A stretch of DNA of 39,860 nucleotides, taken from positions 1 to 39,860 of the IMG/VR virus record IMGVR_UViG_3300037189_003789. One strand, written 5' to 3'. Source of the DNA: a virus. Positions 1 through 7,190 of the stretch are shown one piece after another. The position numbers and the translations under genes were made by a program. The first letter of the stretch is position 1. The number at the start of each line of letters is the position of its first letter. Below the pieces are notes generated by a model. The model was not told the DNA's origin. It searched no databases and was given only the letters and a program-made list of their open reading frames with translations.

Positions 1-84
1 ATCTTTGTCATCAGACTCAACGATCATTTTTGCTTCGTTGAAACTGAGATTCTCTCGGAGGTATAACATATTTTTCAATGTCAT
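1..84 (-). CDS. 21: Prohead core protease gp21, N-terminal fragment (runs off left edge)
   Basis: Partial gene. The minus strand reads about 28 residues from an ATG at 84 (MTLKNMLYLRENLSF...) and stays open to the window edge. A second in-frame ATG at 69 is an alternative start; neither has a strong Shine-Dalgarno. It begins only 6 bases after the stop of the prohead core protein, so it is in the same late operon. The position (portal, small protein, core protein, next gene) is where T4-like phages encode the gp21 protease, and the N-terminal sequence (short leader, then LSFNEAKMIVESDDKDG-like acidic stretch) resembles the start of that family in aquatic T4-like phages. No catalytic residues are inside the window, so identity rests mainly on synteny. 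Confidence 0.5.
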   Translation of the reverse strand, partial: MTLKNMLYLRENLSFNEAKMIVESDDKD

Positions 85-90
85 CTACTA

Positions 91-1080
91 TTACTTACGT
101 GCCTTAAGGATGGCTTTGGTGTTTTGCTCGCCACGTTGGCCACCAATCTCACCTGTATGTGCTCCGGCCATTTTACCTGTAGCTTTAAATTCGCCTTGAG
201 CATCAATGCCGCCACCTTTAACACGGGTCTTGAATGCTGTCTTACCTGCATCGCCACCTGGTGTATTCATTACTTTGCCAATTAGCGGCTTAGTACTTGG
301 ATCAGCTAGACCACCTTTAGTTCCGCCTGCTTTAACGCCTGCATCGCCATGTACTTCAACATGGTTCTGTGCGATATTACCAGCTGAACCACCCATATCA
401 TTCTTCATGTTATCGATCAATGACTTGGTGTTGCCTGATGCTTTGTAGCTTCCGCCAGTGCTTGCACCAACGTTTTGTAGTTCTGTTTTACCAGCAAGGT
501 TAGCACCTGAACCGTATGGAACGCCAATCTTGTTAACATATTCCATCATCTTAGCTAGTTCATCTGCTCCGCCCATGTCGTCACCGCCCATATCTGGCTC
601 GGCACCCATGTCGTCATCACCCATATCTGGTTCCATACCCATTTCTGGTTCTGCATCCATATGCTCTTCACCTTCTTCACCTTGTAGCAACTGTTCAAAC
701 TCTGCTTTTAGGTCTTCTAGTGCATCTTCTAAATCCATTACACGATCTTCGATCTGTCCTTCGCCACCTTCTTCGCCACCAAACGGATCTTCTTCGCTGT
801 CTGCGTCATCTGATTCTGCGTCATCTGATTCTGCATCATCTTCTGCATCATCACCTTCAGTGTCATCTGATTCTGCATCATCTTCTGCATCATCATCTTC
901 TGAGCTATCCGAATCACCGTAAGGATTTCCAGTATCTTTGCTGAAATCTTCAGCTAATAATTCTTCGTAAATTTCACGTGATTTTCCAACAACGATGTTG
1001 TGGAATATTTCTTTAGCTTGTTCTTGATCATCATTGATCAAAGCCTCAAGCATTGCTTCAAATTGAGCGCGGTCAGTCAT
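91..1080 (-). CDS. Acidic prohead core (scaffold) protein, gp67/gp68-like
   Basis: 329 residues. The N-terminus (MTDRAQFEAMLEALINDD, then AKEIFHNIVVGKSREIYEELL at about 22-42) is the helical motif shared by T4-like prohead core proteins: a short helix followed by a segment ending in a kinase-like 'repeat' of charged residues. Residues about 55-110 are almost pure Asp/Glu/Ser with tandem DDAESDD units. Residues about 145-175 carry repeats of the type MGxEPDMGxDDM. The C-terminal half is Gly/Lys-rich and basic. The protein would form part of the scaffold inside the assembling head and be degraded or trimmed by gp21. The start has a good Shine-Dalgarno (AGGAG). It lies between the small 82-residue protein and gp21, matching T4 head-gene order. 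It is much longer than T4 gp67 (80 aa) or gp68 (141 aa). The assignment to gp67 versus gp68 is not settled. Confidence 0.65.
   Translation of the reverse strand: MTDRAQFEAMLEALINDDQEQAKEIFHNIVVGKSREIYEELLAEDFSKDTGNPYGDSDSSEDDDAEDDAESDDTEGDDAEDDAESDDAESDDADSEEDPFGGEEGGEGQIEDRVMDLEDALEDLKAEFEQLLQGEEGEEHMDAEPEMGMEPDMGDDDMGAEPDMGGDDMGGADELAKMMEYVNKIGVPYGSGANLAGKTELQNVGASTGGSYKASGNTKSLIDNMKNDMGGSAGNIAQNHVEVHGDAGVKAGGTKGGLADPSTKPLIGKVMNTPGGDAGKTAFKTRVKGGGIDAQGEFKATGKMAGAHTGEIGGQRGEQNTKAILKARK
793..912 (-). repeat. Short tandem repeat coding the Asp/Ser acidic tract
   Basis: On the plus strand the units TCATCTGATTCTGC and TCATCTTCTGCA recur many times over this 120-bp stretch, in frame with the prohead core gene. 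They encode repeated D-D-A-E-S-D-D. Repeats of this kind can expand or contract by slippage, so the length of the acidic tract may differ between relatives. Confidence 0.7.
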
Positions 1081-1121
1081 GTTTATTTCTCCTGTGAATT
1101 GTGTAGTACAAGGCTGTAAGA

Positions 1122-1129
1122 TATTTACT
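1122..1129 (-). promoter_or_regulatory. Possible weak late promoter before the prohead core gene
   Basis: The minus strand reads AGTAAATA, 6 of 8 matches to the T4 late element TATAAATA. A start site about 7 bases downstream would leave a leader of roughly 35 bases carrying the AGGAG ribosome site of the core gene at 1080. It sits in the only sizeable gap (about 100 bases) of the head operon. The match is poor, so this is tentative. Confidence 0.25.
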
Positions 1130-1181
1130 CTTTTACTTAAAAAGTAGGCAGATATAGGTCAAAAACGACAGATTTTTTCTA

Positions 1182-1430
1182 TTAAACAGGAGCGCCAGGT
1201 GCTGGTGGCGGTACCGCGTACATATCGTGTATAAACTCTAGTTCGCGCTCTTGCTCTAGTATATGTGCTTCTGTGGTCTTGCGTAATTCGTTAATTTGTT
1301 TGAGAGTTAATCTTGTCTTACGTGTGTCGTCGCGATGCAACATGGCGTTATCACGGCCTGCATCATAGCGCAGATCGTTAGCCACATTACGTGTCTCGGG
1401 ATCAATATAAAACAATTCTCGTAGTATCAT
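1182..1430 (-). CDS. Small conserved protein between portal and prohead core genes
   Basis: 82 residues, MILRELFYIDPETRN...DDTRKTRLTLKQINELRKTTEAHILEQERELEFIHDMY, ending in a Pro/Ala-rich tail. The central and C-terminal half is predicted to be one long amphipathic helix. Small proteins with this pattern (an RELFYxxxET start and a TRKTRLTLKQINxLR core) recur at this position in exo-T-even phages; their function is not established. It follows the portal stop by 8 bases, so it is translated from the same late message. A scaffold or head-assembly role is inferred from context only. It is not clearly a gp67 homologue, although it has similar length and position. Confidence 0.75.
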   Translation of the reverse strand: MILRELFYIDPETRNVANDLRYDAGRDNAMLHRDDTRKTRLTLKQINELRKTTEAHILEQERELEFIHDMYAVPPPAPGAPV

Positions 1431-1438
1431 ACGAGTAT

Positions 1439-3193
1439 TTATGCTACAGGGCCTGCGGCGCCGCCTGCTGGTCCGCCTGGTGCACCTGGAGTGCCGCCTG
1501 GGCTACCAGGAGCGCCTGCTTCTGACTCGGGAGTTTGCATATCTTCAGGTGCTGTCATATCTCCAGCCATACCTAAATCACCTTCTATACCGCTTGCACT
1601 CAAGCCTGCTGAACGTAATTCACCTGCGGCATCAGTGCTAGTAGGTTCGCCTTTGCCGTTTTCTTCTGCCCACATACGTTCGTTTTCTGCTACTTCTTCG
1701 TCTGTTAAACCGAGGAATCGTTTGGTAGCAAAACGCTTACTAATGTATGGAACAGCCTGTATAGTATTAAATGTATTAATACGTTCTGCATCCATGGATG
1801 CTTGCTTGCTTGATGCAAAGTTTAACGGAGGATTAAAGTTTAATTCAAAGATATTAGGATCTATATTAACACCTTTGCCGTACATATACATCTTAAATTC
1901 TTCGTCAAATACTGTGGTTATTAGGCTTTGTAGGCGTTCGCAGTACTTGTTAAATCGTAGTTCTTGTATGTAAGCAGTGCCCACACGACCGTCATTAAAT
2001 TGATTTTGACTGTCTTCTGCACCAGTTGGCAAGTAGCTTGAAGGTATACGTAAGCCACGGAATAACTTGTTAGTAAAGTACTTTAAATCGTCAATTTCAC
2101 CGATATTTTTACCGCCTTCTAGCATCTTAACATCACTGCCACGACCGTCTGCTGACTTAGGAAAGAAGTAGTCTTCGTTAATACTTAAAGGGTTGTAAGC
2201 AGAGTCTATAACATTATTGCCACCGCCTGTTTGGCTTGGAATTCTGCGTTGATGAATTTCATTTTTAACACGTTCTACAAAGGCCATTGCCAAGTGACTA
2301 GGCATATTACCTACATCAATACTGAACATACGACGCTCAGGAGCACGACTTATGCGATAGATTAAGATTGCATCTTCAATCAATTCTTTTTGTTTGTAGA
2401 CTTTGTAGACGTTTTCTAGCAATGAGTTACCAAATGGAAAGTTATTATCTAAACCTTCACTTAAACTAAGATGTACCACGTGTTTTGCATCTACTGCTGA
2501 TTCTTTCTGATTAAGACCAAAGCGGCTGGTGTTACCGGGTGTAGGACCTTTGCCACCGCCTGAACCACCGCTAGTGCCACTACCGGCAAAACTTCCCGAT
2601 GGGGTTGCTCCGCCACCTTGTCTTGGGCCAACTGTTGGCGTAATTTGCGTAGCTACTAGGTTTTCAAAGTTTGGTGCTAGATCTTTAACAATATACTGCT
2701 CAGGCTTTTTGCCTTCGCTTTCGTTAACAATAATTTTAATTAGATTAGCAGGATCCAAGTAAGTCCATTTTTGATTTTCCGGATCACGGATAAAAAATGT
2801 ATCACCGTATTTGAACACATTACGCACTATTTTAAAGATACGTACATCGAATTTTTGCACTTTGTTCCATTGACTTAGATACTCGCCTAGGATCTTTACT
2901 TCGGCATTAGTAGCTTTACTGCGCCATTTAACTGAGAACGGGCTCTTGCTATCTTTTAATTTCTGTGTGCAAAACTCTGCTAGAATATCCAGGGCCGCAT
3001 TAACTTCTGGGTCGCTATCCATGACTTCATACTGACCATAACGCTCAATACGATTTGGACTACCAGTGTATACGTCAGGCAAGTAACTTGAGTAGTTTGT
3101 CTTAGCCGGGCCCGGACGATTGCCGTTCTGCCCGCCGATAGGACTTATTTCGCCGTTAACTGGTACTGGTGTAAAGAATTTTTTCCAACTCAT
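1439..3193 (-). CDS. 20: Portal vertex protein gp20
   Basis: 584 residues (T4 gp20 is 524). The gene encodes the dodecameric head-tail connector that nucleates prohead assembly and conducts DNA. Diagnostic segments are RYGQYEVMDSDPEVNAALDI (about 51-70), KIVRNVFKYGDTFFIRDP (about 121-138), the DAKHVVHLSLSEGLDNNFPFGNSLLENVYK region (about 235-265), and the SYLPTGAEDSQNQFNDGRVG clip/stem region. Near the C-terminus, RINTFNTIQAVPYISKRF is followed by FLGLTDEEV, a classic gp20 ending. Unusual features are a Gly/Ser-rich insertion at about 189-222 and a Gly/Pro/Ala-rich C-terminal tail. The start ATG lies 6 bases after the stop of the upstream tape-measure-like gene, consistent with coupled translation. 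Confidence 0.95.
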   Translation of the reverse strand: MSWKKFFTPVPVNGEISPIGGQNGNRPGPAKTNYSSYLPDVYTGSPNRIERYGQYEVMDSDPEVNAALDILAEFCTQKLKDSKSPFSVKWRSKATNAEVKILGEYLSQWNKVQKFDVRIFKIVRNVFKYGDTFFIRDPENQKWTYLDPANLIKIIVNESEGKKPEQYIVKDLAPNFENLVATQITPTVGPRQGGGATPSGSFAGSGTSGGSGGGKGPTPGNTSRFGLNQKESAVDAKHVVHLSLSEGLDNNFPFGNSLLENVYKVYKQKELIEDAILIYRISRAPERRMFSIDVGNMPSHLAMAFVERVKNEIHQRRIPSQTGGGNNVIDSAYNPLSINEDYFFPKSADGRGSDVKMLEGGKNIGEIDDLKYFTNKLFRGLRIPSSYLPTGAEDSQNQFNDGRVGTAYIQELRFNKYCERLQSLITTVFDEEFKMYMYGKGVNIDPNIFELNFNPPLNFASSKQASMDAERINTFNTIQAVPYISKRFATKRFLGLTDEEVAENERMWAEENGKGEPTSTDAAGELRSAGLSASGIEGDLGMAGDMTAPEDMQTPESEAGAPGSPGGTPGAPGGPAGGAAGPVA

Positions 3194-3199
3194 CGTGCG

Positions 3200-5149
3200 T
3201 TAAGCCTCATACATGTTGTTTGACAAATTTTTAGTAACTCGAATCTGAGTTGAGGTGTTACCTGCAACCGTAGATGTATGCATTACTAGTTGTGACATAG
3301 TAGTACTTATCTGTTTAAGCACTGCGAGCATGTCGTTTAGAGCACTGCCCCCTAGGCCTGCTCCCCCTAGCATGCCGCCCATTGAGCCTTGTGCTTTGGC
3401 TAACATTTGACTCATTTGATCTTTAGTTGCAACTACTTCTTCTCCGTGGAGAATAGCATTCGTGCCTGCACCAAAATTTTCAAACATCTTATCAAATCCA
3501 CTGCCGCTTAGGAAATCCTTTATTCCCGGACTACCGTTTAAACGTTTAACTTCTGGTTGTTTAGTTTCTAATGCTTTCTTTCTTTCTGCTTCTTCTAACG
3601 CTTTTCTTTCTTCTCTTGTTTTTGTAAGTAAATCCATCATTTCTTTAGTAGTAACACCAGCACCGTGCAGGCCTGCACTCACTGCACCTGTTATGTCGAC
3701 ATTTTCACCGTAGGGATTTTTTTCGCCTTTGTATCCCGAACTAGCCGCTGTTTCTAAAACTGTAGATCTAGTTATTTTTTGACCGCTTGCTGTTAACATC
3801 TGACTACTTAATAATCCAAAACCGTCTTTAACTTTTATTAGTTCGGGAGCAAGATCACGATTAGCTTGTTTTACAATACCTGTTGCTACGGCATTTTCTA
3901 TATCTAATTCGCGTTGTTTTAATTTTAGAATAGCATCAGTACTAGCACTATCTCCTCGAGCTTTTTTTTGATCTTCAATTGCTTGTTTTTCTTTTTCAGT
4001 TAGACTTGCCCAGTATTTTACACGAGCTTGATATTCTTCGTCGGCTGTAAATTTAACACCTTTAGCTCTCTCCCCATCAATGAAAGCATCCATTGCTTTT
4101 CTTTGAGTAGCATTAGCGAGGAATATATCTCCACCATCTTTAGCTGTTGAGTTAAATGCACCCATAGTTGCTATTTGTAAAGTGTTCATATCACTAAACT
4201 GAGCGGCTATTTGTCCTTGAGCTAACTGTCTATCTTTTTTAGCTCCTTCTAGATCTCCTGCTTGGAATTTCTGTATAGACTGTCCCATAGTCTGTGCGCC
4301 TTCTCCCATAAGAACTAACGAATTGTTAGCTTTTTCTGTATAGGTTGTTCCGTAGACGTACATGTCTTTATAAAAGTCTCCCATGCCAGCTGCCTGTGCT
4401 TCCACATAGGCCATCTGTGCTTGTCTTCTATATTCTTCTCTCTTTGCAGGATCTGCTATTTGTCTAGCTTCCATTTCAATTTTAGCTTGAAAGGCCGCAT
4501 CACGTTGTGCTTCTTTTAATTTTTCTTCTTGATCTTTACGAGCCATACCAGTTAATCTAGCAGTAAGCTCTAATTGCTCTGCTAATTGTCTAGCAGCCGC
4601 AATTTCTTTATCTCTAGCTTTGTCTGTATTAATGTTAGTTGCAGAACCTAGTGTAACAGACAAGGCCATAACATCGTTAAGTTCTTTATTAGTATATCCA
4701 AGTGTTCTTAAGCTGTCAGCTACTTCGGGTACATCGTAAAATTGTTTAGTTAAATCTGCAAATGCTCTAGTGCCTTGCTGACTAGTTCCACCTAGACTTC
4801 TTAAATTTATATTAGTAGCTCTAAGTGTTTCAGCAAAAGATTCTGAGTCAACTCTAGCACCACGAGCCGCAATAGCCATTTCAACTATTCCACCCTGGAA
4901 TGAAATTCCAGCGTTGCTAAGTCCCCGCCATATATCTACTTGTGGTTCAATTCCGGATCTTAGTTTATTAAAAAATCCTGTGGTTCCGCCGACTACTTCT
5001 GATATACCATCAAATACACTAGATACTTTAACACCGCCCTTGGCTAGATTTTCAAACCAACTACCGTTTGACGGTCCCGTTCCTGCACCAGCTGCCTTCA
5101 TAGCTTCTGCTGTAAACTTAGCCTGTCGTTTCATTTCCTCATCGGTCAT
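3200..5149 (-). CDS. Putative tail tape-measure / virion structural protein
   Basis: 649 residues, first gene of the minus-strand late operon. It starts at ATG 5149 with AGGA 7 bases upstream, just after a TATAAATA late promoter. The sequence is largely helical: charged coiled-coil-like stretches at about 190-260 and 385-430, with Ala/Gly-rich segments elsewhere. Near residues 565-580 it contains GTNAILHGEEVVATKDQM, which resembles the 'mutable loop' ending of many tape-measure proteins (xxAxLHGxExVxP). Length is close to T4 gp29 (590 aa), which sets tail length and passes into the host. In T4 the tape measure lies with the hub genes rather than next to the portal, so this is a plausible but unproven assignment. 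Alternatives are an internal head or neck protein. It is clearly late and structural by context. Confidence 0.5.
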   Translation of the reverse strand: MTDEEMKRQAKFTAEAMKAAGAGTGPSNGSWFENLAKGGVKVSSVFDGISEVVGGTTGFFNKLRSGIEPQVDIWRGLSNAGISFQGGIVEMAIAARGARVDSESFAETLRATNINLRSLGGTSQQGTRAFADLTKQFYDVPEVADSLRTLGYTNKELNDVMALSVTLGSATNINTDKARDKEIAAARQLAEQLELTARLTGMARKDQEEKLKEAQRDAAFQAKIEMEARQIADPAKREEYRRQAQMAYVEAQAAGMGDFYKDMYVYGTTYTEKANNSLVLMGEGAQTMGQSIQKFQAGDLEGAKKDRQLAQGQIAAQFSDMNTLQIATMGAFNSTAKDGGDIFLANATQRKAMDAFIDGERAKGVKFTADEEYQARVKYWASLTEKEKQAIEDQKKARGDSASTDAILKLKQRELDIENAVATGIVKQANRDLAPELIKVKDGFGLLSSQMLTASGQKITRSTVLETAASSGYKGEKNPYGENVDITGAVSAGLHGAGVTTKEMMDLLTKTREERKALEEAERKKALETKQPEVKRLNGSPGIKDFLSGSGFDKMFENFGAGTNAILHGEEVVATKDQMSQMLAKAQGSMGGMLGGAGLGGSALNDMLAVLKQISTTMSQLVMHTSTVAGNTSTQIRVTKNLSNNMYEA

Positions 5150-5172
5150 AAAAAAATCCTAGAAATATAGTA

Positions 5173-5180
5173 TATTTATA
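5173..5180 (-). promoter_or_regulatory. T4-type late promoter for the head/tape-measure operon
   Basis: The minus strand reads TATAAATA exactly, followed by TACTATATTTCTAGGA and then ATG 5149. The predicted start is about 7 bases downstream, giving a short leader with an AGGA ribosome site. This is the consensus recognised by gp55-RNA polymerase in T4. Confidence 0.8.
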
Positions 5181-5208
5181 GGATCTAAGAACTGCGTACT
5201 TAATGATC

Positions 5209-6042
5209 TTAAGGTTTATTAGGCGCGGCTAAGTATCGTTTAACGTTGGGATCTGTGGGATTATTGTTGATATATTGCTGTACTCGGGTAGCGGCCATGG
5301 TATCTTTAAATCCCTTTTCGTCTGTTACCGGTGTGCCATCCACAAAGACTATATTTTTCATAGCGGCTTTCTGTGCTGGATTTAGTTCAGCATCTGGCTT
5401 AGGTTTAGGATTAGGTTTACCTGTAGCATTGTTGTACTGCTCTTTGCCAAAAGAAACTAAGGTATTCCAAGTTTCTCTTTCAACCCTTCCTACCCAAACT
5501 AGTTCAGTAAAGAATTTCTGTAGCCATTGTTGTCCCATTGGGCTTTGTAAAAACAAACTAATGCCTTCTATTAAAGCATATTCCGCCGCTATCGGACCAA
5601 ATGCCGCCAACGCACCTATCGCTAGTCCAGGAACTGCTCCCGCTGTAAACAAACCTACAATAAGACCTGCTAGTATAGTAACCCATTTAGCTCGGCGCAT
5701 GAACATGACTATGAACGGAACTAGCATTTCTGCAGTCCATACACCTAGATAAAAATCTTCCCACTCCTGCATCTTCTCGGGATCGTTTTTGTAGCGTTGT
5801 TGGATTATGTGTCTATGATACAGCAACTCAGCCGCAGGTGCTACAAATGCTATAAGTCGCAGAGCTATCAGCCATTTGCCACCTAGCTTTTGTAGCCAAG
5901 TGTCAACTAGTTCTTTTTTAGTTGCAGGACCCATGCCATTCTTAATAGCCCATGTTTCTAACTCTGCAATTTTCTGAGCAGAACCTATATAGGTCATTTC
6001 AACTTTAGCTTCGGCGATTACTTCGTAGACTTTCATAGTCAT
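5209..6042 (-). CDS. Unidentified membrane protein in the late structural region
   Basis: 277 residues from ATG 6042 (MTMKVYEVIAEAKV...). I prefer this start because AGG lies 5 bases upstream; a longer reading from 6093 would add MRTFWCIFYLQ..., which overlaps the divergent late promoter. The N-terminal MKVYEVIxEA motif is familiar from uncharacterised structural-region proteins of exo-T-even phages. Hydrophobic segments lie at about 58-75 (WLIALRLIAFVAPAAELLY), 100-118 and 120-165 (a long Ala/Gly-rich hairpin), giving an estimated three or four transmembrane helices. The C-terminal 90 residues are polar and Pro/Lys-rich (NPKPKPDAELNP). It could be an internal virion protein injected with DNA, or an inner-membrane protein. 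No function is recognised. Confidence 0.7.
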   Translation of the reverse strand: MTMKVYEVIAEAKVEMTYIGSAQKIAELETWAIKNGMGPATKKELVDTWLQKLGGKWLIALRLIAFVAPAAELLYHRHIIQQRYKNDPEKMQEWEDFYLGVWTAEMLVPFIVMFMRRAKWVTILAGLIVGLFTAGAVPGLAIGALAAFGPIAAEYALIEGISLFLQSPMGQQWLQKFFTELVWVGRVERETWNTLVSFGKEQYNNATGKPNPKPKPDAELNPAQKAAMKNIVFVDGTPVTDEKGFKDTMAATRVQQYINNNPTDPNVKRYLAAPNKP

Positions 6043-6092
6043 ATATTTACCTAGACTAGCTTGCAGATAAAAAATACACCAAAAAGTGCGCA

Positions 6093-6100
6093 TATAAATA
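6093..6100 (+). promoter_or_regulatory. T4-type late promoter for gp26/gp51
   Basis: Exact TATAAATA in the context CGCATATAAATACAAG. The gene start ATG 6123 is 22 bases after the element, with CGGAG as ribosome site about 8 bases upstream of it. It is divergent from the minus-strand membrane-protein gene. Confidence 0.85.
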
Positions 6101-6122
6101 CAAGATAATCCGGAGTATTACT

Positions 6123-6950
6123 ATGAGCACAAATCCATTACAAAAGTATTTTAGACAGCCAAAGATCTTTATCAAGTTACCATCTGGAGGAATTTATTCC
6201 AAACCCGGTACCGTACAGGGAGACGTTACGCACATGCCAGTCTACGGAATGACGGGCATGGATGAGATCATGATGCGCACACCAGACGCACTGCTAACCG
6301 GTGAAAGCACAGCTAATGTAATTGCCAGTTGCTGTCCTAACATCAAAGAAGCATGGGAAATCAGTGTTACAGATATTCTAATGATCCTCACTGCTATACG
6401 TATCAGTACCTACGGTAACACCATGCATGTGCAGGCTACCTGCACAGAATGCAGTGCAGAAAATGATTATGAAATGGATCTTAATCAAGTCATTGAACAC
6501 TATATGAACTGTCGTTATGAAAACACCATAGTGCTTGATCAGATGATAATAAAGACACAGCCTTTGACCTACAAGCGTAGTACAGAGTTAAATGTTAAGA
6601 ATTTCCAACTGCAACAACAGATGAATCAAGCGTTGAGTCTAGAAGATTCCGAAGAAAAACAAAAACAATACCAAGAAATTTTCAAAGCTATCAGTGATCT
6701 ACAGTTAGAAATATTAAAAGCCAGCATAGAAAGTGTAGAAGTTGACGGGCAGGTAGTTACCGAACGTAGCTTTATTGCCGACTGGTTGGGCAACTGCGAC
6801 AAATCTATTATTGATTCTATCAAAGATCTAAATCAACGCAACACCGACACTTGGAGTGTTCCCGAGTTTCGTGTAGAGTGTGATAGCTGTAACGCTGAAA
6901 ATAAAGTTCGTGTAGAGCTGGATGAATCAAATTTTTTCGTCAAAGCCTAA
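6123..6950 (+). CDS. 26: Baseplate hub / tail assembly protein gp26-like, with split zinc-ribbon motif
   Basis: 275 residues. Key features are IFIKLPSGGIYSKPG (about 15-29), MTGMDEIMMRTPDALLTGES (about 43-62), a VIASCCPNIKEAW segment (about 66-78) and a DILMILTAIRISTYG helix (about 84-98). These match the gp26 baseplate-hub family of T4-like phages, whose pattern is 'LPSGG...MTxxDE...RTPDAL...SC.P.I'. Two Cys pairs, C107-x2-C110 and C253-x2-C256, could together bind one zinc. The family is needed for hub assembly and probably chaperones the tape measure. The 3' end carries a U-UUU-UUC slippery run at 6932-6938, just before the stop, and the gp51 frame continues in -1. That makes it comparable to lambda G, with a longer 26-51 fusion made by frameshifting. 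Confidence 0.8.
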   Translation: MSTNPLQKYFRQPKIFIKLPSGGIYSKPGTVQGDVTHMPVYGMTGMDEIMMRTPDALLTGESTANVIASCCPNIKEAWEISVTDILMILTAIRISTYGNTMHVQATCTECSAENDYEMDLNQVIEHYMNCRYENTIVLDQMIIKTQPLTYKRSTELNVKNFQLQQQMNQALSLEDSEEKQKQYQEIFKAISDLQLEILKASIESVEVDGQVVTERSFIADWLGNCDKSIIDSIKDLNQRNTDTWSVPEFRVECDSCNAENKVRVELDESNFFVKA

Positions 6951-7171
6951 TCGGATTAGCATCAGACGAAATACAAAAACGTCTGGTTAGGCTAGATAAC
7001 GAAATCAAAGAATTCAAGCAAGAACTATTTCGCATCAGCTGGTATATGCGTGGTGGTGTAACTGTAGACGAACTACTGCACCTTTACAGTTACGAAGATC
7101 GTGACATGATCTATAATGTTATCAAAGATAACATGGAAGCTACTAAAGAAACTCGTATGCCATTACTATAA
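6926..7171 (+). CDS. 51: Baseplate hub assembly protein gp51-like, expressed as -1 frameshift extension of gp26
   Basis: The open frame from 6926 to the stop at 7169-7171 encodes ...SDEIQKRLVRLDNEIKEF, then ELFRISWYMRGGVTVDEL and a C-terminus ending KETRMPLL. The WYMRGGVT motif and the xxKETxxPL ending are characteristic of the small gp51-type hub assembly proteins placed directly after gp26 in aquatic T4-like phages. No ATG, GTG or TTG occurs in this frame before the ATG at 7046, which is inside the conserved motif and would give only 41 residues. A normal start is therefore missing, and expression by -1 frameshifting from gp26 (at 6932-6938) is the best explanation. A non-standard start such as ATC or ATA cannot be excluded. 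The frame is too short and start-less to appear as an ordinary ORF. Confidence 0.75.
   Translation: MKFFRQSLIGLASDEIQKRLVRLDNEIKEFKQELFRISWYMRGGVTVDELLHLYSYEDRDMIYNVIKDNMEATKETRMPLL
6929..6959 (+). promoter_or_regulatory. Probable programmed -1 ribosomal frameshift signal (gp26 to gp51)
   Basis: In the gp26 frame the codons read TCA AAT TTT TTC GTC. This creates two overlapping -1 slippery heptamers, A-AAT-TTT (6929-6935) and T-TTT-TTC (6932-6938). They fall inside the only 25-base interval (6926-6950) where both frames are open. A small hairpin, CTAAT-CGG-ATTAG (6947-6959), starts 8 bases after the slippery run, the usual distance for a stimulator, although the 5-bp stem is weak. Slipping here joins 26 to 51 as a 349-residue product. 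Confidence 0.7.
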
Positions 7172-7190
7172 GAAGAACTAGCGTTCTTCT
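7171..7190 (+). terminator. Perfect hairpin at the end of the gp26-51 unit
   Basis: AGAAGAAC-TAGC-GTTCTTCT, an 8-bp perfect stem with a 4-base loop, beginning on the last base of the gp51 stop codon. It is followed by pyrimidine-rich TGTTCTTCGCTT rather than a clean U-run, so it may be a terminator or a 3' stabilising hairpin. Confidence 0.45.

Noticed and set aside
458-922. Long plus-strand ORF opposite the prohead core gene
   Set aside because: It is a shadow of the repetitive acidic coding region, translating to Ser/Pro-rich low complexity with no ribosome site.
1436-1443. CATAAATA on the minus strand, one mismatch from the late promoter
   Set aside because: It overlaps the portal stop codon and lies only 5 bases from the start of the 82-residue gene, so transcription would begin on the start codon itself. 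Probably coincidental.
6043-6093. Longer start for the membrane protein (MRTFWCIFYLQ...)
   Set aside because: The extension has no ribosome site and runs into the divergent TATAAATA promoter. ATG 6042 has AGG 5 bases upstream and begins the familiar MKVYEV motif.
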